A stretch of 64,000 bases of DNA from Sphingomonas sp. GTDB lineage: Bacteria > Pseudomonadota > Alphaproteobacteria > Sphingomonadales > Sphingomonadaceae. The notes beneath the pieces were generated by a model, which ran no database searches, was not told the origin of the DNA, and saw only the letters and a program-made list of their open reading frames with translations. Location: contig NZ_JAGHZV010000001.1 in the NCBI RefSeq assembly GCF_017745215.1, positions 124,001 to 188,000 on the forward strand. The letters run 5' to 3'. A program made the translations under genes and the position numbers. Below are positions 50,797 to 60,576 of this stretch, in pieces; the stretch's first letter is position 1, and every line of letters starts with the position of its first letter.

Positions 50797-51848
50797 CCAG
50801 GCTATTGATCGTCGACGATTCGCCGCTGATGCGGCGGCTGCTCACGGGCATCTTCGAAGCCGCCGGCGATTTCGACGTCGAGGTCGCGCGCACCGGCGAG
50901 GAAGCGATCGACAAGGCGCGGGCCTTCGCGCCGGACGTGATCACGCTCGACATCAACATGCCCGGTATGGACGGGCTGGCCTGCCTCGACCGGATCATGC
51001 TCGAGCGGCCGTGCCCCGTGGTGATGCTCTCGTCGCTTACCGAGGAAGGAGCGGACGAGACGCTGGAGGCGATGGCGCTCGGCGCGGTCGACTTCGTCGC
51101 GAAGCCCCGCGGCGCGATCTCGCTCGAGATCGAGGCGATGGCGCCCGAACTGGCCGACAAGGTCCGCGCCGCGGCCCGCGCGCGCGTCTCCCGAACGGCA
51201 AGGCTCACCGAGCGCGTCCGGCTCGCCACCGCGAAAGCCCGCCCGGCGGCGGAACCGCGCACGCCGATCAAGCCCCGCGACCCCGGTCTCGTGCTGGTCG
51301 GCGTCTCCACCGGCGGCCCGCCTGCGCTCGACGCGCTGCTCGCCCCGCTGCCCGCCGACTTCCCCTGGCCGATCGTCATCGCCCAGCACATGCCCGCGAG
51401 CTTCACCGGCCCGCTCGCGCGCCGGCTCGACCGGCTCTGCGCGCTGACGGTGGAGGAAGTCGCGAAGCCTGCGCCGCTGCGGCCCGGCCATGTCTATATC
51501 GCCCGCGGCGACGCCGACCTGCTGATCTCCCGGCGCGCCGGTGCGCTGGCCGCGGTGCCGGCCCCGGCGGGCGAGGCGCTCTGGCACCCGAGCGTCGATC
51601 GGCTCGTCGCAAGCGCGATGCAGCATGTCGCGCCCGAAGTGCTGATTGGTGTGTTAATGACCGGCATGGGCGCCGACGGAGCAGCGACGATGACGGAGTT
51701 GAAGGCGCGGGGCGGGCATGCGATCGCCCAATCCGAGGAGAGCGCGGTCGTCTGGGGCATGCCCGGCGCGCTGGTCGCGGCGGGCGGAGCGAGCGAAGTC
51801 GTGCCGCTCGACAGCATCGCCGGGGCGCTGCTGGCCCGCCTCGCGTGA
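50793..51848 (+). CDS. cheB: Chemotaxis methylesterase/deamidase
   Basis: This 351-aa CheB removes methyl groups from (or deamidates) chemoreceptors. The N-terminal receiver has the phospho-acceptor Asp53 in 'ITLDINMPGMDG'. The C-terminal esterase has the triad Ser172 ('GVSTGGP'), His199 ('AQHMPASF') and Asp295 ('MGADGAATM'). GTG at 50793 overlaps the CheW stop and its own stop overlaps the cheR start, so adaptation enzymes are made in step. Length is standard. Confidence 0.96.
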   Translation: MTRLLIVDDSPLMRRLLTGIFEAAGDFDVEVARTGEEAIDKARAFAPDVITLDINMPGMDGLACLDRIMLERPCPVVMLSSLTEEGADETLEAMALGAVDFVAKPRGAISLEIEAMAPELADKVRAAARARVSRTARLTERVRLATAKARPAAEPRTPIKPRDPGLVLVGVSTGGPPALDALLAPLPADFPWPIVIAQHMPASFTGPLARRLDRLCALTVEEVAKPAPLRPGHVYIARGDADLLISRRAGALAAVPAPAGEALWHPSVDRLVASAMQHVAPEVLIGVLMTGMGADGAATMTELKARGGHAIAQSEESAVVWGMPGALVAAGGASEVVPLDSIAGALLARLA

Positions 51849-52693
51849 CGACGCCGGGGGCGAAGCCGCCCGACCTCCACTTGCCCGACGACGCCTTCCG
51901 CCGCGTCACCGAGCTCATGTACCGCTGGACCGGCATGACCTTCGGCGAGAACAAGCGCTATTACATCGAGCGGCGCGTTTCCGATCGGGTGCGCCGGAGC
52001 GGGGCGGCCAGCCTCGGCACCTGGCTTGCGTCGCTCGCGAGCGATCCGGGCGAGTGCGAGGCGCTGATCAACGCCTTCACGATCAACGAGACCTATTTCT
52101 TCCGCGAGGACCATCAGCTCGCTGCGCTCGTCCGCGAGATCCTGCCGCAGATCGTGCGCCACCGCCGTCCGGGCGACCTGGTGCGCATCTGGTCGATGCC
52201 CTGCTCGACCGGGGAAGAGGCCTATTCGATCGCGATCTGGCTGCTCGAGCATTGGCCGCTGGTGGACGCCTACAACATCGAGATCGTCGGCTCGGACATC
52301 GACACCGCGGCGATCGAGGCGGCGAGGGACGGCCGCTACGCCGCGCGTTCGCTCGCGCGGCTGCCGGCCGAGCTGATCGAGCGCTATTTCGAGCCCGAGC
52401 GCAACCATCGCCGCAAGATCATCGACGACCTGCGCGAGTCGGTGCGCTTCGCTCCCGCCAACCTCGTCGATGCGGCCTCGGCGGCGAGCCAGGGCCGGTT
52501 CGACGTGATCCTCTGCCGCAACCTCCTCATCTATTTCGACGAAGCGTCGCGGCTGATCGCGGCGGCGAACCTGTTCGATTGCCTCGCGCCCGGCGGTTTC
52601 CTCTGCCTCGGCCACAGCGAGTCGATGACGCGGATCAGCGATCGGTTCGAGCTCGTTCGACTCGAAGACGCGATCGTCTATCGTCGGCCGTGA
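51845..52693 (+). CDS. cheR: Chemotaxis receptor methyltransferase
   Basis: This 282-aa SAM-dependent enzyme methylates glutamates of the chemoreceptor. The helical N-terminal domain includes 'FGENKRYYIERRVSDRVRRSG', here its core 'KRYYIERRVSDRVRRSG'. The Rossmann domain has 'INETYFFRE' and the SAM loop 'IWSMPCSTGEEAYSIA', then 'DVILCRNLLIYFD'. GTG start overlaps the cheB stop; its stop shares one base with the cheA ATG (TGATG). It pairs functionally with the cheB product upstream. Confidence 0.96.
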   Translation: MTTPGAKPPDLHLPDDAFRRVTELMYRWTGMTFGENKRYYIERRVSDRVRRSGAASLGTWLASLASDPGECEALINAFTINETYFFREDHQLAALVREILPQIVRHRRPGDLVRIWSMPCSTGEEAYSIAIWLLEHWPLVDAYNIEIVGSDIDTAAIEAARDGRYAARSLARLPAELIERYFEPERNHRRKIIDDLRESVRFAPANLVDAASAASQGRFDVILCRNLLIYFDEASRLIAAANLFDCLAPGGFLCLGHSESMTRISDRFELVRLEDAIVYRRP

Positions 52694-54621
52694 TGGACGA
52701 GCTGCTCGAGCAATTCCTGATCGAGGGCCGCGACCTCGCCGCGGAGGCCGAAGCCGCGCTCGCCGATCTCGCCGGGGATTCCGGCGACCAGGCCGCGCTC
52801 GACCGGGCGTTCCGCGCCTTCCACACGCTCAAGGGCTCGGTCGCGATCTTCGACATGGCACCGGCCGAGCGCACGCTCCACGCGGCCGAGGACCGGCTCG
52901 CCGCAGCGCGCAAGGGCAGCGATGCGCTCGACCGCGTGCTGGTCGAGACGCTGATCGCCTGCATCGACCAGGCGCAGCGCTGGATCGACGAGATGGAGGC
53001 GGGTGGCGCGCTCGGCACCGACGCGCCCGCGCGCGCCGAGATGCTGCTCCACCGCCTGGGCGCAGGCGTTGCGGCGGCCCCGGCGCCAGGGAATGACGCC
53101 GGCCCCTGGCTCGATGCGCTGCGCGCCCGCGAAGCCGAGGCGCTTGCCGCCGCCGAAGGACCGCTGACTGCCTTCCGCTACGCCCCCGACCCCGAATGTT
53201 TCTTCCGCGGCGACGACCCGCTCGCGACCGTCGCCGCAGTGCCCGAGCTGCTGCGTCTCCAGATCCTCCCGGCCGGCGATTGGCCCGCGCTCGACGATTG
53301 GGACCCTTTCCGCTGCGTCGTCACGCTCGAGGGCCTGAGCGGTGCGTCCGTCGGCGCGGTCCGCACCGCGTTCAGGCTCGTCCCCGACCAGGTCGAGCTC
53401 GCCACGATCATGCCGCTCGAGGACGAGGACCGCGCCCAGCCGGGCACCATCGCGACCACCGCCGACCGGATGCTCCGCGTCGATGCGACCCGTGTCGATG
53501 CGATCGCCAGCGGCGTCGGCGCACTGTTCGTCGCGACCAATGCGCTGTCGCACACCGCGGCGCGCGCCGATGCCGTCGATCCGGCCCTCGGCGCCGCGAT
53601 CCGCGCTTCGCAGGCCGAGATCGAGCGCGTCGCGGCCGACCTCCATCGCACCGCCTCGTCGATCCGCATGGTGCCGCTCGCGCCGAGCCTGCGGCGGCTT
53701 CCGCGAATGGTCCGCGAGATCGCCGAGGGGCTCGGCAAGCGTGTCGGCTTCACGCTCGCGGGCCAGACCATCGAAGTCGACAAGGACATCGCCGACGGGC
53801 TGTTCGAGCCGCTGCTCCACCTCGTCCGCAATGCGCTCGACCATGGCATCGAGGCGCCCGAGGCGCGCGCGGCTATCGGCAAGCCGGCCGAGGGCAAGCT
53901 CGAGCTCGCCATCTCGCGCGAAGGCGAGGATGTCGTCGTGCTGCTCGCCGACGACGGCGCCGGCATCGATCCCCGGCGGATCCGCGACGTTGCCGTCGCG
54001 CGCGGCGTGCTCGCGCGCGAGGCGGCGGACGAGCTGACCGACGTCCAGGCGATCCGGCTGATCTTCGCTGCGGGTTTCTCGACCGCTCGCGAAGTCACCG
54101 GCCTCTCGGGCCGCGGCGTCGGGATGGATGCGGTCAAGGCCGCGGTCGAGCGGCTGCGCGGGCGGATCGACGTCGAGAGCCGGCCGGGCAAGGGGACCGA
54201 GTTCCGCCTGCGCCTGCCGCTCAGCGCGATCACCACGCGGCTGCTCGTCGTCCGCGTCGGCGAGGACCGCTACGGCGTTCCGCTCGACCAGATCGTCGAG
54301 ACCGCCGGCATTCCCGCCGACCGGATCGTGCCGCTGGGGCTGGGCGAGGCCTGCGTGCTCCGCGACCGCACGCTGCCCGTGCTCGACCTCGCATCGCTGC
54401 TCGGCGCGTCGTCCGAAGCCGCCCCGGTCGCGCGGCTGATCGTCACCGAGGCGGACAACGCCCCCGTCGCAGTCCGCGTCGATGCCTTCGGCGATCGGCT
54501 CGACGCGCTGGTCCGCGAGCGGCGCGGGTTGCTCGCCAGCGTTCCCGGGGTCGCCGGCACCGCCCTGCTCGGCGACGGCGGCGTGCTGCTCGTCCTCAAC
54601 CTGCCGGAGCTGGTCGCATGA
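52693..54621 (+). CDS. cheA: Chemotaxis histidine kinase CheA
   Basis: This 642-aa kinase has an N-terminal Hpt domain with phospho-acceptor His44 ('FHTLKGSVAIF'), a variable region (about residues 115-275), a P3 dimer helix pair, a HATPase domain with the N box 'HLVRNALDHGIE' and G boxes 'DDGAGIDP' and 'SGRGVGMD', and a C-terminal CheW-like P5 domain ('TRLLVVRVGEDRYGVPLDQIVE'). It phosphorylates CheY and CheB in the array. All catalytic motifs are intact. Both ends overlap neighbouring genes (TGATG with cheR, ATGA with the STAS gene). Confidence 0.97.
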   Translation: MDELLEQFLIEGRDLAAEAEAALADLAGDSGDQAALDRAFRAFHTLKGSVAIFDMAPAERTLHAAEDRLAAARKGSDALDRVLVETLIACIDQAQRWIDEMEAGGALGTDAPARAEMLLHRLGAGVAAAPAPGNDAGPWLDALRAREAEALAAAEGPLTAFRYAPDPECFFRGDDPLATVAAVPELLRLQILPAGDWPALDDWDPFRCVVTLEGLSGASVGAVRTAFRLVPDQVELATIMPLEDEDRAQPGTIATTADRMLRVDATRVDAIASGVGALFVATNALSHTAARADAVDPALGAAIRASQAEIERVAADLHRTASSIRMVPLAPSLRRLPRMVREIAEGLGKRVGFTLAGQTIEVDKDIADGLFEPLLHLVRNALDHGIEAPEARAAIGKPAEGKLELAISREGEDVVVLLADDGAGIDPRRIRDVAVARGVLAREAADELTDVQAIRLIFAAGFSTAREVTGLSGRGVGMDAVKAAVERLRGRIDVESRPGKGTEFRLRLPLSAITTRLLVVRVGEDRYGVPLDQIVETAGIPADRIVPLGLGEACVLRDRTLPVLDLASLLGASSEAAPVARLIVTEADNAPVAVRVDAFGDRLDALVRERRGLLASVPGVAGTALLGDGGVLLVLNLPELVA

Positions 54622-54857
54622 GCGTGCGCGTCGAAGGCGATGTGATCCATCTCGAAGGCGCGTGCCTGGTCGAGGATGCCGAGCCGCTGCTCGTCGCGCT
54701 GCAGGAAGGCGCGACCCGGGTCGAGCTCGCCGCCGCCACCCGCCTCCATCTCGCCGTCGCGCAACTGTTGATCGCGCGGAAACCCATTATTTTATCGCAC
54801 CCTGCGGATACGTTTCTCCATCGTCACGTTCTAGCCCCTTCGGGGCTGGGCCGATGA
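54618..54857 (+). CDS. Small STAS-like domain protein
   Basis: This 79-aa protein looks like a minimal STAS/anti-sigma-antagonist-type domain: 'VRVEGDVIHLEGACLVEDAEPL' (strands and first helix), 'ATRVELAAATRLHLAVAQLLIARK'. It is shorter than typical STAS domains (about 100 aa), and the usual phosphorylatable Ser is replaced by the 'AATRLHLA' stretch. The start overlaps the cheA stop (ATGA), so it is made with the kinase. STAS proteins occur in other alternative chemosensory clusters; its partner here is unknown. Confidence 0.68.
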   Translation: MSVRVEGDVIHLEGACLVEDAEPLLVALQEGATRVELAAATRLHLAVAQLLIARKPIILSHPADTFLHRHVLAPSGLGR

Positions 54858-54939
54858 GGAATTCCACATCCTTGAGGATGATCCGCGTTATGGACGAAAC
54901 GCCGCGCCGCGCTATGCGGGACGCGGATTGGAGTTGCCC

Positions 54940-55320
54940 ATGCCCGTTACCGTATTGATCGTCGACGACAGCAAGCTTGCGCGGATCGTCGCCGGCAAGG
55001 CGCTCGCCGAGCTCCAGCCCGATTGGGTGAAGGTCGAGGCGTCGAGCGCGGCCGAGGCGCTCGAGATCGTCGCCGCGCGGCCGGTCGACGTTGCGCTGAT
55101 CGACTTCAACATGACCGAGAAGGACGGTCTCGAGCTTGCCGCCGAGCTGCACGAGAGCCATCCCGAGCTGCCGATGGCCATCATCACCGCCAACATCCAG
55201 GACGAAGTCATCGCGCGTGCCCGCGCGGTCGGTGCGACCTTCGTCGCCAAGCCGGTGACGAGCGAGGGGCTGCAGGGCTTCGTCTCGGGGGCTGCGCTGC
55301 GGTTGCGGTCGCGCCCGTGA
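54940..55320 (+). CDS. cheY: CheY-like single-domain response regulator
   Basis: This 126-aa receiver-only protein has the acidic pair in 'VLIVDDSKLAR' (Asp9/Asp10), phospho-acceptor Asp55 in 'ALIDFNMTEKDG', Thr in 'AIITANIQ' and Lys in 'FVAKPVT'. It should carry the CheA signal to an effector that is not in this window (no flagellar or pilus genes are here). ATG at 54940 follows GGAG. An 82-base gap precedes it, the only sizeable gap inside the operon, so a secondary promoter is possible. Its stop overlaps the cheC-like start. Confidence 0.93.
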   Translation: MPVTVLIVDDSKLARIVAGKALAELQPDWVKVEASSAAEALEIVAARPVDVALIDFNMTEKDGLELAAELHESHPELPMAIITANIQDEVIARARAVGATFVAKPVTSEGLQGFVSGAALRLRSRP

Positions 55321-55955
55321 CGCCCGAGTCGGTCACGCTCGCCGAGCTCGAGCGCGACGCGCTGACCGAGATCGTCAACATCGGGGTCAGCCGCGCGGCG
55401 TCGAGCCTGCGCAAGATGATCGACGACCAGGTGCTGCTCTCGGTGCCTTCCATCGAGGTGGTGAGCCAGCGCCGCGCCGCGCGGCTGATCAGCGAGCGCG
55501 AGGCCGCGGAGCTGGTCGCGGTGCGCCAGGATTTCACCGGCCCCTTCTCGGGCCGCGCACTGCTGATCTTCCCCGAGGCGAACAGCCTGGAGCTGGTCCG
55601 TGCCGTCACCGGCGACGAGCTGACCGCGCAGGAGCTCGTCGAGATGGAGCATGAGGCGCTCGCCGAGACCGGCAACATCATCCTCAACTCGTGCCTCGCC
55701 ACCATGGCGAACATGCTCAAGCGCTCGCTGACGATGACCATCCCCGAAGTGCTGCGCGGCGACGGCGCGATGCTCTTCGAAGTCGACGAAGCGACCGAAG
55801 TCGAGGGGCTCGTGCTGTTCCTCTACATCGACTTCGCCGTCCGCCGCCGCGACATCCGCGGCTATATCGCGATGGTGATGGACCTGCCGTCGCTTGCGGC
55901 GCTGAAGGAACTGCTCGACGAATTCATCGCGCGCGTCATCGGCGATGGCGACTGA
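55317..55955 (+). CDS. cheC: CheC-like phosphatase
   Basis: This 212-aa protein shows the paired CheC/CheX/FliY-type motifs 'LTEIVNIGVSRAASSLRKMI' (helix 1) and 'LAETGNIILNSCLATMANML' (helix 2), each with the catalytic Glu-x-x-Asn (E-x-x-N) arrangement used to dephosphorylate CheY-P. GTG at 55317 overlaps the cheY stop, and the 3' end overlaps the following kinase gene by 11 bases. It probably ends the CheY signal in place of CheZ. Naming it CheC rather than CheX is by general similarity only. Confidence 0.85.
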   Translation: MTPESVTLAELERDALTEIVNIGVSRAASSLRKMIDDQVLLSVPSIEVVSQRRAARLISEREAAELVAVRQDFTGPFSGRALLIFPEANSLELVRAVTGDELTAQELVEMEHEALAETGNIILNSCLATMANMLKRSLTMTIPEVLRGDGAMLFEVDEATEVEGLVLFLYIDFAVRRRDIRGYIAMVMDLPSLAALKELLDEFIARVIGDGD

Positions 55956-57939
55956 CGCGCCCGCGCGACGCGGTGACCTTGCGGACCAGCGGCTCGGCGC
56001 GATCCTCGCGGCGGCGGGGGCGAGCGGCACCTGGGACTGGGACCTCGAGACCGAGCGGCTCCACGTCGACCAGCGCTTCGCCGACCTCTACGGCATCGAT
56101 CCCGCGGCGCAGGACGACCTCCGCGGCTCGACCTTCTTCGCGGCGATCCACCCCGACGACAAGGCGCGGATCCGCATCGCGGTCGCCGGCATCCGCAACG
56201 GCGCCGAGCTCTTTTCCAAGGAGTTCCGCATCCTCACGCCCGACGGCGTGGTCCATTGGATGCATGGCCGCGGCGAGAGCCAGCGCGACGCCGACGAGCG
56301 GCCGATCCGCTTCACCGGCATCCTGATCGACGTCACCGAGCGCAAGCGCACCGAGGAGCGGCTGCGCATCGCCCAGTCCGCCGGCGGGGTGGGCACCTTC
56401 GAGTACAGCGACGGTTTCGCCACGGCGACCGTCTCGGAGGAATTCTGCCGCCTGCTCGGGCTCCACCCCACGAGCGTGCTTCCGGTCCGGACGATCAACG
56501 GCGTCGTCCGCGCGAATCACGGCACGCTGCTGCCCGATGCCGAGCAGCGGGGGAACGCACCCGACACGCTCGACGGCGAATTCTGCATCGTCCGCGCCAG
56601 CGATGGCGCGGAGCGCTGGATCGCGCGCCGCGGCGAGATCGTCCGCGAAGGCGGCAGCGGCTATCGGATGATCGGCGTAATCTACGACATCACCGGCGCA
56701 AAGGCGCAGGAAGCCGAGCTCAGGACCCTGAACGAGACGCTCGAATCGCGCGTGGAGAGCGCGATCGCCGAGCGGCACGAAGCCGAGGAAGCACTGCGCC
56801 AGGCGCAGAAGATGGAAGCGGTCGGCCAGCTCACCGGGGGCATCGCGCACGATTTCAACAACCTGCTGACGGTCATCATCGGCAATGTCGACACGGTGCT
56901 TCGCCGCCTCGACGCGAGCGCGGACCCCCGCGCCCGCCGATCGCTCGACAATGCGCTCAAGGGCGCCGAGCGCGCAGCCTCGCTCACCCAGCGGCTGCTC
57001 GCCTTCTCGCGACAGCAGCCGCTCGATCCCAAGCCGATCGACGTCCCGCGACTGCTCGCCGGCATGTCCGACCTGCTGACGCGCTCGATCACCGAGGCGG
57101 TGGCCATCCATATCGATGCGGCCGACGAGACCTGGCCGATCGAGGCCGATCCGCACCAGCTCGAGAATGCGATCCTCAATCTTGCGGTCAATGCGCGCGA
57201 CGCGATGCCCGGTGGCGGCTCGCTCACCATCTCGGCGCGCAACGAGCGCCTCGTCGCGCCGCCCCAGGGCAGCGACGGCGAGTTCGTTCCCGGCGACCAT
57301 GTCGCGATCGCCGTCGCCGACACCGGCTGGGGCATGCCCGCCGAGATCGTCGCCAAGGTGTTCGACCCCTTCTTCACCACCAAGGAGGTCGGCAAAGGCA
57401 CCGGGCTCGGCCTGTCGATGGTCTATGGCTTCGTCAAGCAATCGGGCGGCCACGTCGGGATCGACTCGCGACCCGGCGAGGGGACGATCGTCACGCTCTA
57501 CCTGCCACGCCTGCTCCACGTCGCCGAGGTGGCCGACGAGGAGGGCGGCGAGTCCGTCGAGCGCGGAAGCGGCTCGGAATCGGTGCTGGTGGTCGAGGAC
57601 GACGACGATGTCCGCGCCTATACCGTGGGGGCGCTGCGCGAACTCGGCTATCGCGTGATCGAGGCGCACGATGGCGCCTCCGCGCTGCGGCTGCTCGAGC
57701 GCCAGGAGCAGCCGGTGCAATTGCTGCTTACCGATGTGGTGATGCCCGAGATGCCCGGCAGCGAACTGGCGGACGCCGCGCGCGAGATCCAGCCCGGACT
57801 GCGCGTGCTCTACACGTCGGGCTATACGCGCGACGCGATCATGCGCGACGGCCGGCTGGAGCCCGGCGTGGACCTGCTGGCAAAGCCGTTCACCTTCGCC
57901 ACGCTGGCGGGCAAGGTCCGCGACCTGCTCGGGCGATAG
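55945..57939 (+). CDS. PAS hybrid histidine kinase
   Basis: This 664-aa soluble sensor kinase has two PAS domains (about residues 20-135 with '[15 protein letters not shown]', and 145-260), a coiled-coil linker, a HisKA region with phospho-acceptor His302 ('[11 protein letters not shown]'), a HATPase ('[14 protein letters not shown]', 'DTGWGMP', '[13 protein letters not shown]') and a C-terminal receiver with Asp597 ('LLTDVVMPE'). HDFNN marks the common alphaproteobacterial HK family. It shares the chemosensory transcript (11-base overlap with cheC), so it may feed a PAS-sensed cue into the pathway or provide a parallel output. Confidence 0.93.
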   Translation: MATDAPARRGDLADQRLGAILAAAGASGTWDWDLETERLHVDQRFADLYGIDPAAQDDLRGSTFFAAIHPDDKARIRIAVAGIRNGAELFSKEFRILTPDGVVHWMHGRGESQRDADERPIRFTGILIDVTERKRTEERLRIAQSAGGVGTFEYSDGFATATVSEEFCRLLGLHPTSVLPVRTINGVVRANHGTLLPDAEQRGNAPDTLDGEFCIVRASDGAERWIARRGEIVREGGSGYRMIGVIYDITGAKAQEAELRTLNETLESRVESAIAERHEAEEALRQAQKMEAVGQLTGGIAHDFNNLLTVIIGNVDTVLRRLDASADPRARRSLDNALKGAERAASLTQRLLAFSRQQPLDPKPIDVPRLLAGMSDLLTRSITEAVAIHIDAADETWPIEADPHQLENAILNLAVNARDAMPGGGSLTISARNERLVAPPQGSDGEFVPGDHVAIAVADTGWGMPAEIVAKVFDPFFTTKEVGKGTGLGLSMVYGFVKQSGGHVGIDSRPGEGTIVTLYLPRLLHVAEVADEEGGESVERGSGSESVLVVEDDDDVRAYTVGALRELGYRVIEAHDGASALRLLERQEQPVQLLLTDVVMPEMPGSELADAAREIQPGLRVLYTSGYTRDAIMRDGRLEPGVDLLAKPFTFATLAGKVRDLLGR

Positions 57940-58038
57940 GCCGGAGCACGCACGACCGTGGTCCGGCAAGTCCGCGCGGCTGCCGGTTCACGGGCCGTTC
58001 CGCCGCGCGGCCAACCGTCCCGATCCGACATTCACTCT

Positions 58039-58057
58039 TATGAGAATTAGTATTGCA
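58039..58057. promoter_or_regulatory. Possible Fur-type box before the TonB receptor
   Basis: TATGAGAATTAGTATTGCA, about 80 bases before the receptor start, resembles the GAGAAT-n-ATT core of Fur/iron boxes (reverse reads TGCAATACTAATTCTCATA). The similarity is partial. Confidence 0.35.
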
Positions 58058-58133
58058 ACCCAAGCGGCTTTGCTGCAATTCAGTGGCTGTCAGCGCCCGA
58101 AGAGCGCGATCTAGGAGCCCGTGGGGAGGATAT

Positions 58134-60500
58134 ATGAAGGCTAGTGCGTTGTGGCTGAGCGCGTCGGCGCTCGCATTCGCGTGTTGCGGCAGCGCGGCCG
58201 CTGCGGAGACGCCGCCGGCGGCACAGGACGCTCAGGGCAATGGGGGCCAGGACACTGCCGCCGCCTCGTCGACCGACTCGACCGATTCCGAAGGCGAGAT
58301 CATCGTCACGGCGCAGCGCCGCAGCGAGAATCTGATGACCACCGCCATCTCGGGTTCGGTGCTCTCGGGCGAGCAGCTCGAGAACAAGGGTGTCGTCAAT
58401 GTCGACGCGCTCCAGTTCGCGATGCCCAGCGTCGTCGTCAACAATTTCGGCCAGGGCAACGACTTCAACGTCCGCGGCATCGGCAAGGCCGAGCACAACA
58501 CCCAGACGACCACCGGCGTGATCGTCTATCGCGACGGCGTCCCCACCTTCCCCGGCTATGTCCAGGGCGAGCCCTATTACGACATCGCCAATATCCAGGT
58601 GCTGCGCGGCCCGCAGGGCACGATCGTCGGCCAGAACGCGACGGGCGGCGCGGTGTTCGTCAACACCAACGACCCGATCATCGGCGGCGGCGTGCACGGC
58701 TATTTCCAGGCCAATTACGGCAACTACAACGACGCGGGTGCGCAGGGCGCGATCAACCTGCCGCTGGGTGACACGTTTGCAGCGCGCGTCTCGCTCTATG
58801 GCGAGCGGCGCGACGGGTTCTTCAACATCACCGGCCCCGGCGGCGCCAAATATACCAGCGGCAACGGCGACCTGCGCATGGCCGCGGGGCGGCTCAGCCT
58901 GCTGTGGAAGCCGAGCGACAATTTCTCGATCCTGTCGAAGACCGACGTCGGCTACATGGACTTCGGCGGCTATCCGGCCACGCCCTATTGGCAAGTGATG
59001 AAGAAGCTGCCGAACGGCACGGCCAATCCGCGCTACGCCGACATCTTCGATCTCACCGCCAACGCGCCGAACTCGTCGCGCGACAAGTTCGTCCGCTCGA
59101 TCCTGCGCATGGAATATGACACCGACAGCGGCATCAAGTTCCGCTCGATCACGTCGTTCCAGGATGCGAGCACGCGCTACGGCACCGATCTCGACGGCAC
59201 CTCGTCCGATTATGCGAGCCCGATCACCGGCACGATCGCGAACACCTATTTCTACGATAACGTGCGCGAGCGGCAGGTCAGCCAGGAATTCAACATCATC
59301 TCGCCCGACCACCAGCGCTTTACCTGGCTGCTCGGCGCGTCGGGGCTGTGGAACACCTATACCTTCCCGGCGCCCTTCGACAATTTCGACATCAACACCT
59401 GTTATCCCTATAGCGCGGCGGTCGCGCCGCAGTGCCATTACCGGCTCAAGGGCGAGAATCCCGAGCGGTCGCTGGCGGTGTTCGGGCAAGTGGGCTTCAA
59501 CATCACGCCGAGCCTGAAGCTCGAGCTGGGCGGGCGCTATACGGCCAGCCGATCGACCAACCATGTCGACGTCCAGCAATACGCCAACCCGATCTACGCG
59601 CCGCTGGCGGTTCCGCCCTATTATTACATCTCCGGTTACGACCCGGTCTATATCCGCGACGACCAGACGGTGAAGTCCGACAACTTCTCCTACAAGGCGT
59701 CGCTCGGCTGGAAGGTCAGCCAGGATCACTATCTCTACGGCTTCGTCGCGACCGGCTTCCGCCCGGGCGGCCTGAACGTGCCGGTCGGCCTTGGCCTGCC
59801 TGCGCCGTTCGAGCCGGAAAAGGTCACGTCGTTCGAAGGCGGCTGGAAGGCCAATTTCGCGGGCGGCCACGTCCGCACCACGATCGACGGCTTCTACAAT
59901 AATTACCGCAACTTCCAGGTGATCATCGGCTACCCGACCTATCCCACCTTCGGGATCGAGCTCAACGTGCCCGATACCACCAAGATCTACGGGTTCGAGG
60001 CCGAGGCCGAGTTCCACTTCGGCGGCTTCTCGCTCGATGCGGGTATCAACGTCCTGCACAGCAGCCTCGGGCAGTTCTACGCGAGCGATCCGCGCGTCGC
60101 TTCGACCGGGGCCTGCGATCCGCGGACCGGCGGCCCGGTGACGTCGACCAATTGCATCAACCTGAAGGGCCGCGACCAGACCTACGCACCGAACTTCACG
60201 TTCAACATCGGTGCGCAGTACGAGATCACGCTCGGCAGCGGCGACAAGATCACGCCGCGCGCGAACTATGGCCATGTCGGCGCGCAGTGGGCGACCCTGT
60301 TCGAGAATGCGTCGCTCGGCGATCGTCTGGGAGACCGCAACATCGTCAACGCCCAGCTCGAATGGCGCCACGACAGCTGGACGCTGACGGCCTATTCCAC
60401 CAACCTGACCAACCAGCATTATGCGGGCGCGTTGAACAGCGGGCTCTATTTTGCCGGTCCGCCGCGTCAGTACGGCATCAAGGTCATGAAGATCTTCTGA
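58134..60500 (+). CDS. TonB-dependent outer-membrane receptor
   Basis: This 788-aa receptor has a signal peptide (about residues 1-24), a Ser/Thr/Asp-rich spacer, TonB-box-like 'GEIIVTAQRRSENLMTTAIS', plug motifs 'FNVRGIGKAEHNTQTT' and 'IQVLRGPQGTIVGQNATGGAVFV', and a barrel ending 'FAGPPRQYGIKVMKIF' with the terminal Phe needed for assembly. Start 58134 follows a strong GGAGGA. The possible Fur box upstream would fit a siderophore or haem receptor. It is followed by a clear terminator and an acyl-CoA synthetase gene. Confidence 0.93.
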   Translation: MKASALWLSASALAFACCGSAAAAETPPAAQDAQGNGGQDTAAASSTDSTDSEGEIIVTAQRRSENLMTTAISGSVLSGEQLENKGVVNVDALQFAMPSVVVNNFGQGNDFNVRGIGKAEHNTQTTTGVIVYRDGVPTFPGYVQGEPYYDIANIQVLRGPQGTIVGQNATGGAVFVNTNDPIIGGGVHGYFQANYGNYNDAGAQGAINLPLGDTFAARVSLYGERRDGFFNITGPGGAKYTSGNGDLRMAAGRLSLLWKPSDNFSILSKTDVGYMDFGGYPATPYWQVMKKLPNGTANPRYADIFDLTANAPNSSRDKFVRSILRMEYDTDSGIKFRSITSFQDASTRYGTDLDGTSSDYASPITGTIANTYFYDNVRERQVSQEFNIISPDHQRFTWLLGASGLWNTYTFPAPFDNFDINTCYPYSAAVAPQCHYRLKGENPERSLAVFGQVGFNITPSLKLELGGRYTASRSTNHVDVQQYANPIYAPLAVPPYYYISGYDPVYIRDDQTVKSDNFSYKASLGWKVSQDHYLYGFVATGFRPGGLNVPVGLGLPAPFEPEKVTSFEGGWKANFAGGHVRTTIDGFYNNYRNFQVIIGYPTYPTFGIELNVPDTTKIYGFEAEAEFHFGGFSLDAGINVLHSSLGQFYASDPRVASTGACDPRTGGPVTSTNCINLKGRDQTYAPNFTFNIGAQYEITLGSGDKITPRANYGHVGAQWATLFENASLGDRLGDRNIVNAQLEWRHDSWTLTAYSTNLTNQHYAGALNSGLYFAGPPRQYGIKVMKIF

Positions 60501-60508
60501 CGTCCGTC

Positions 60509-60554
60509 TGGCCGGTCGCCGTCCCGATGCGTCGGGCGGCGGCCGGCCATTTTG
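60509..60554 (+). terminator. Rho-independent terminator of the TonB receptor
   Basis: TGGCCGGTCGCCGTCCCGA and TCGGGCGGCGGCCGGCCA form a long, slightly imperfect stem with a TGCG loop. It is followed by TTTTG. Confidence 0.75.
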
Positions 60555-60576
60555 TCCCTTAAGCGTCGAAAGCCTC

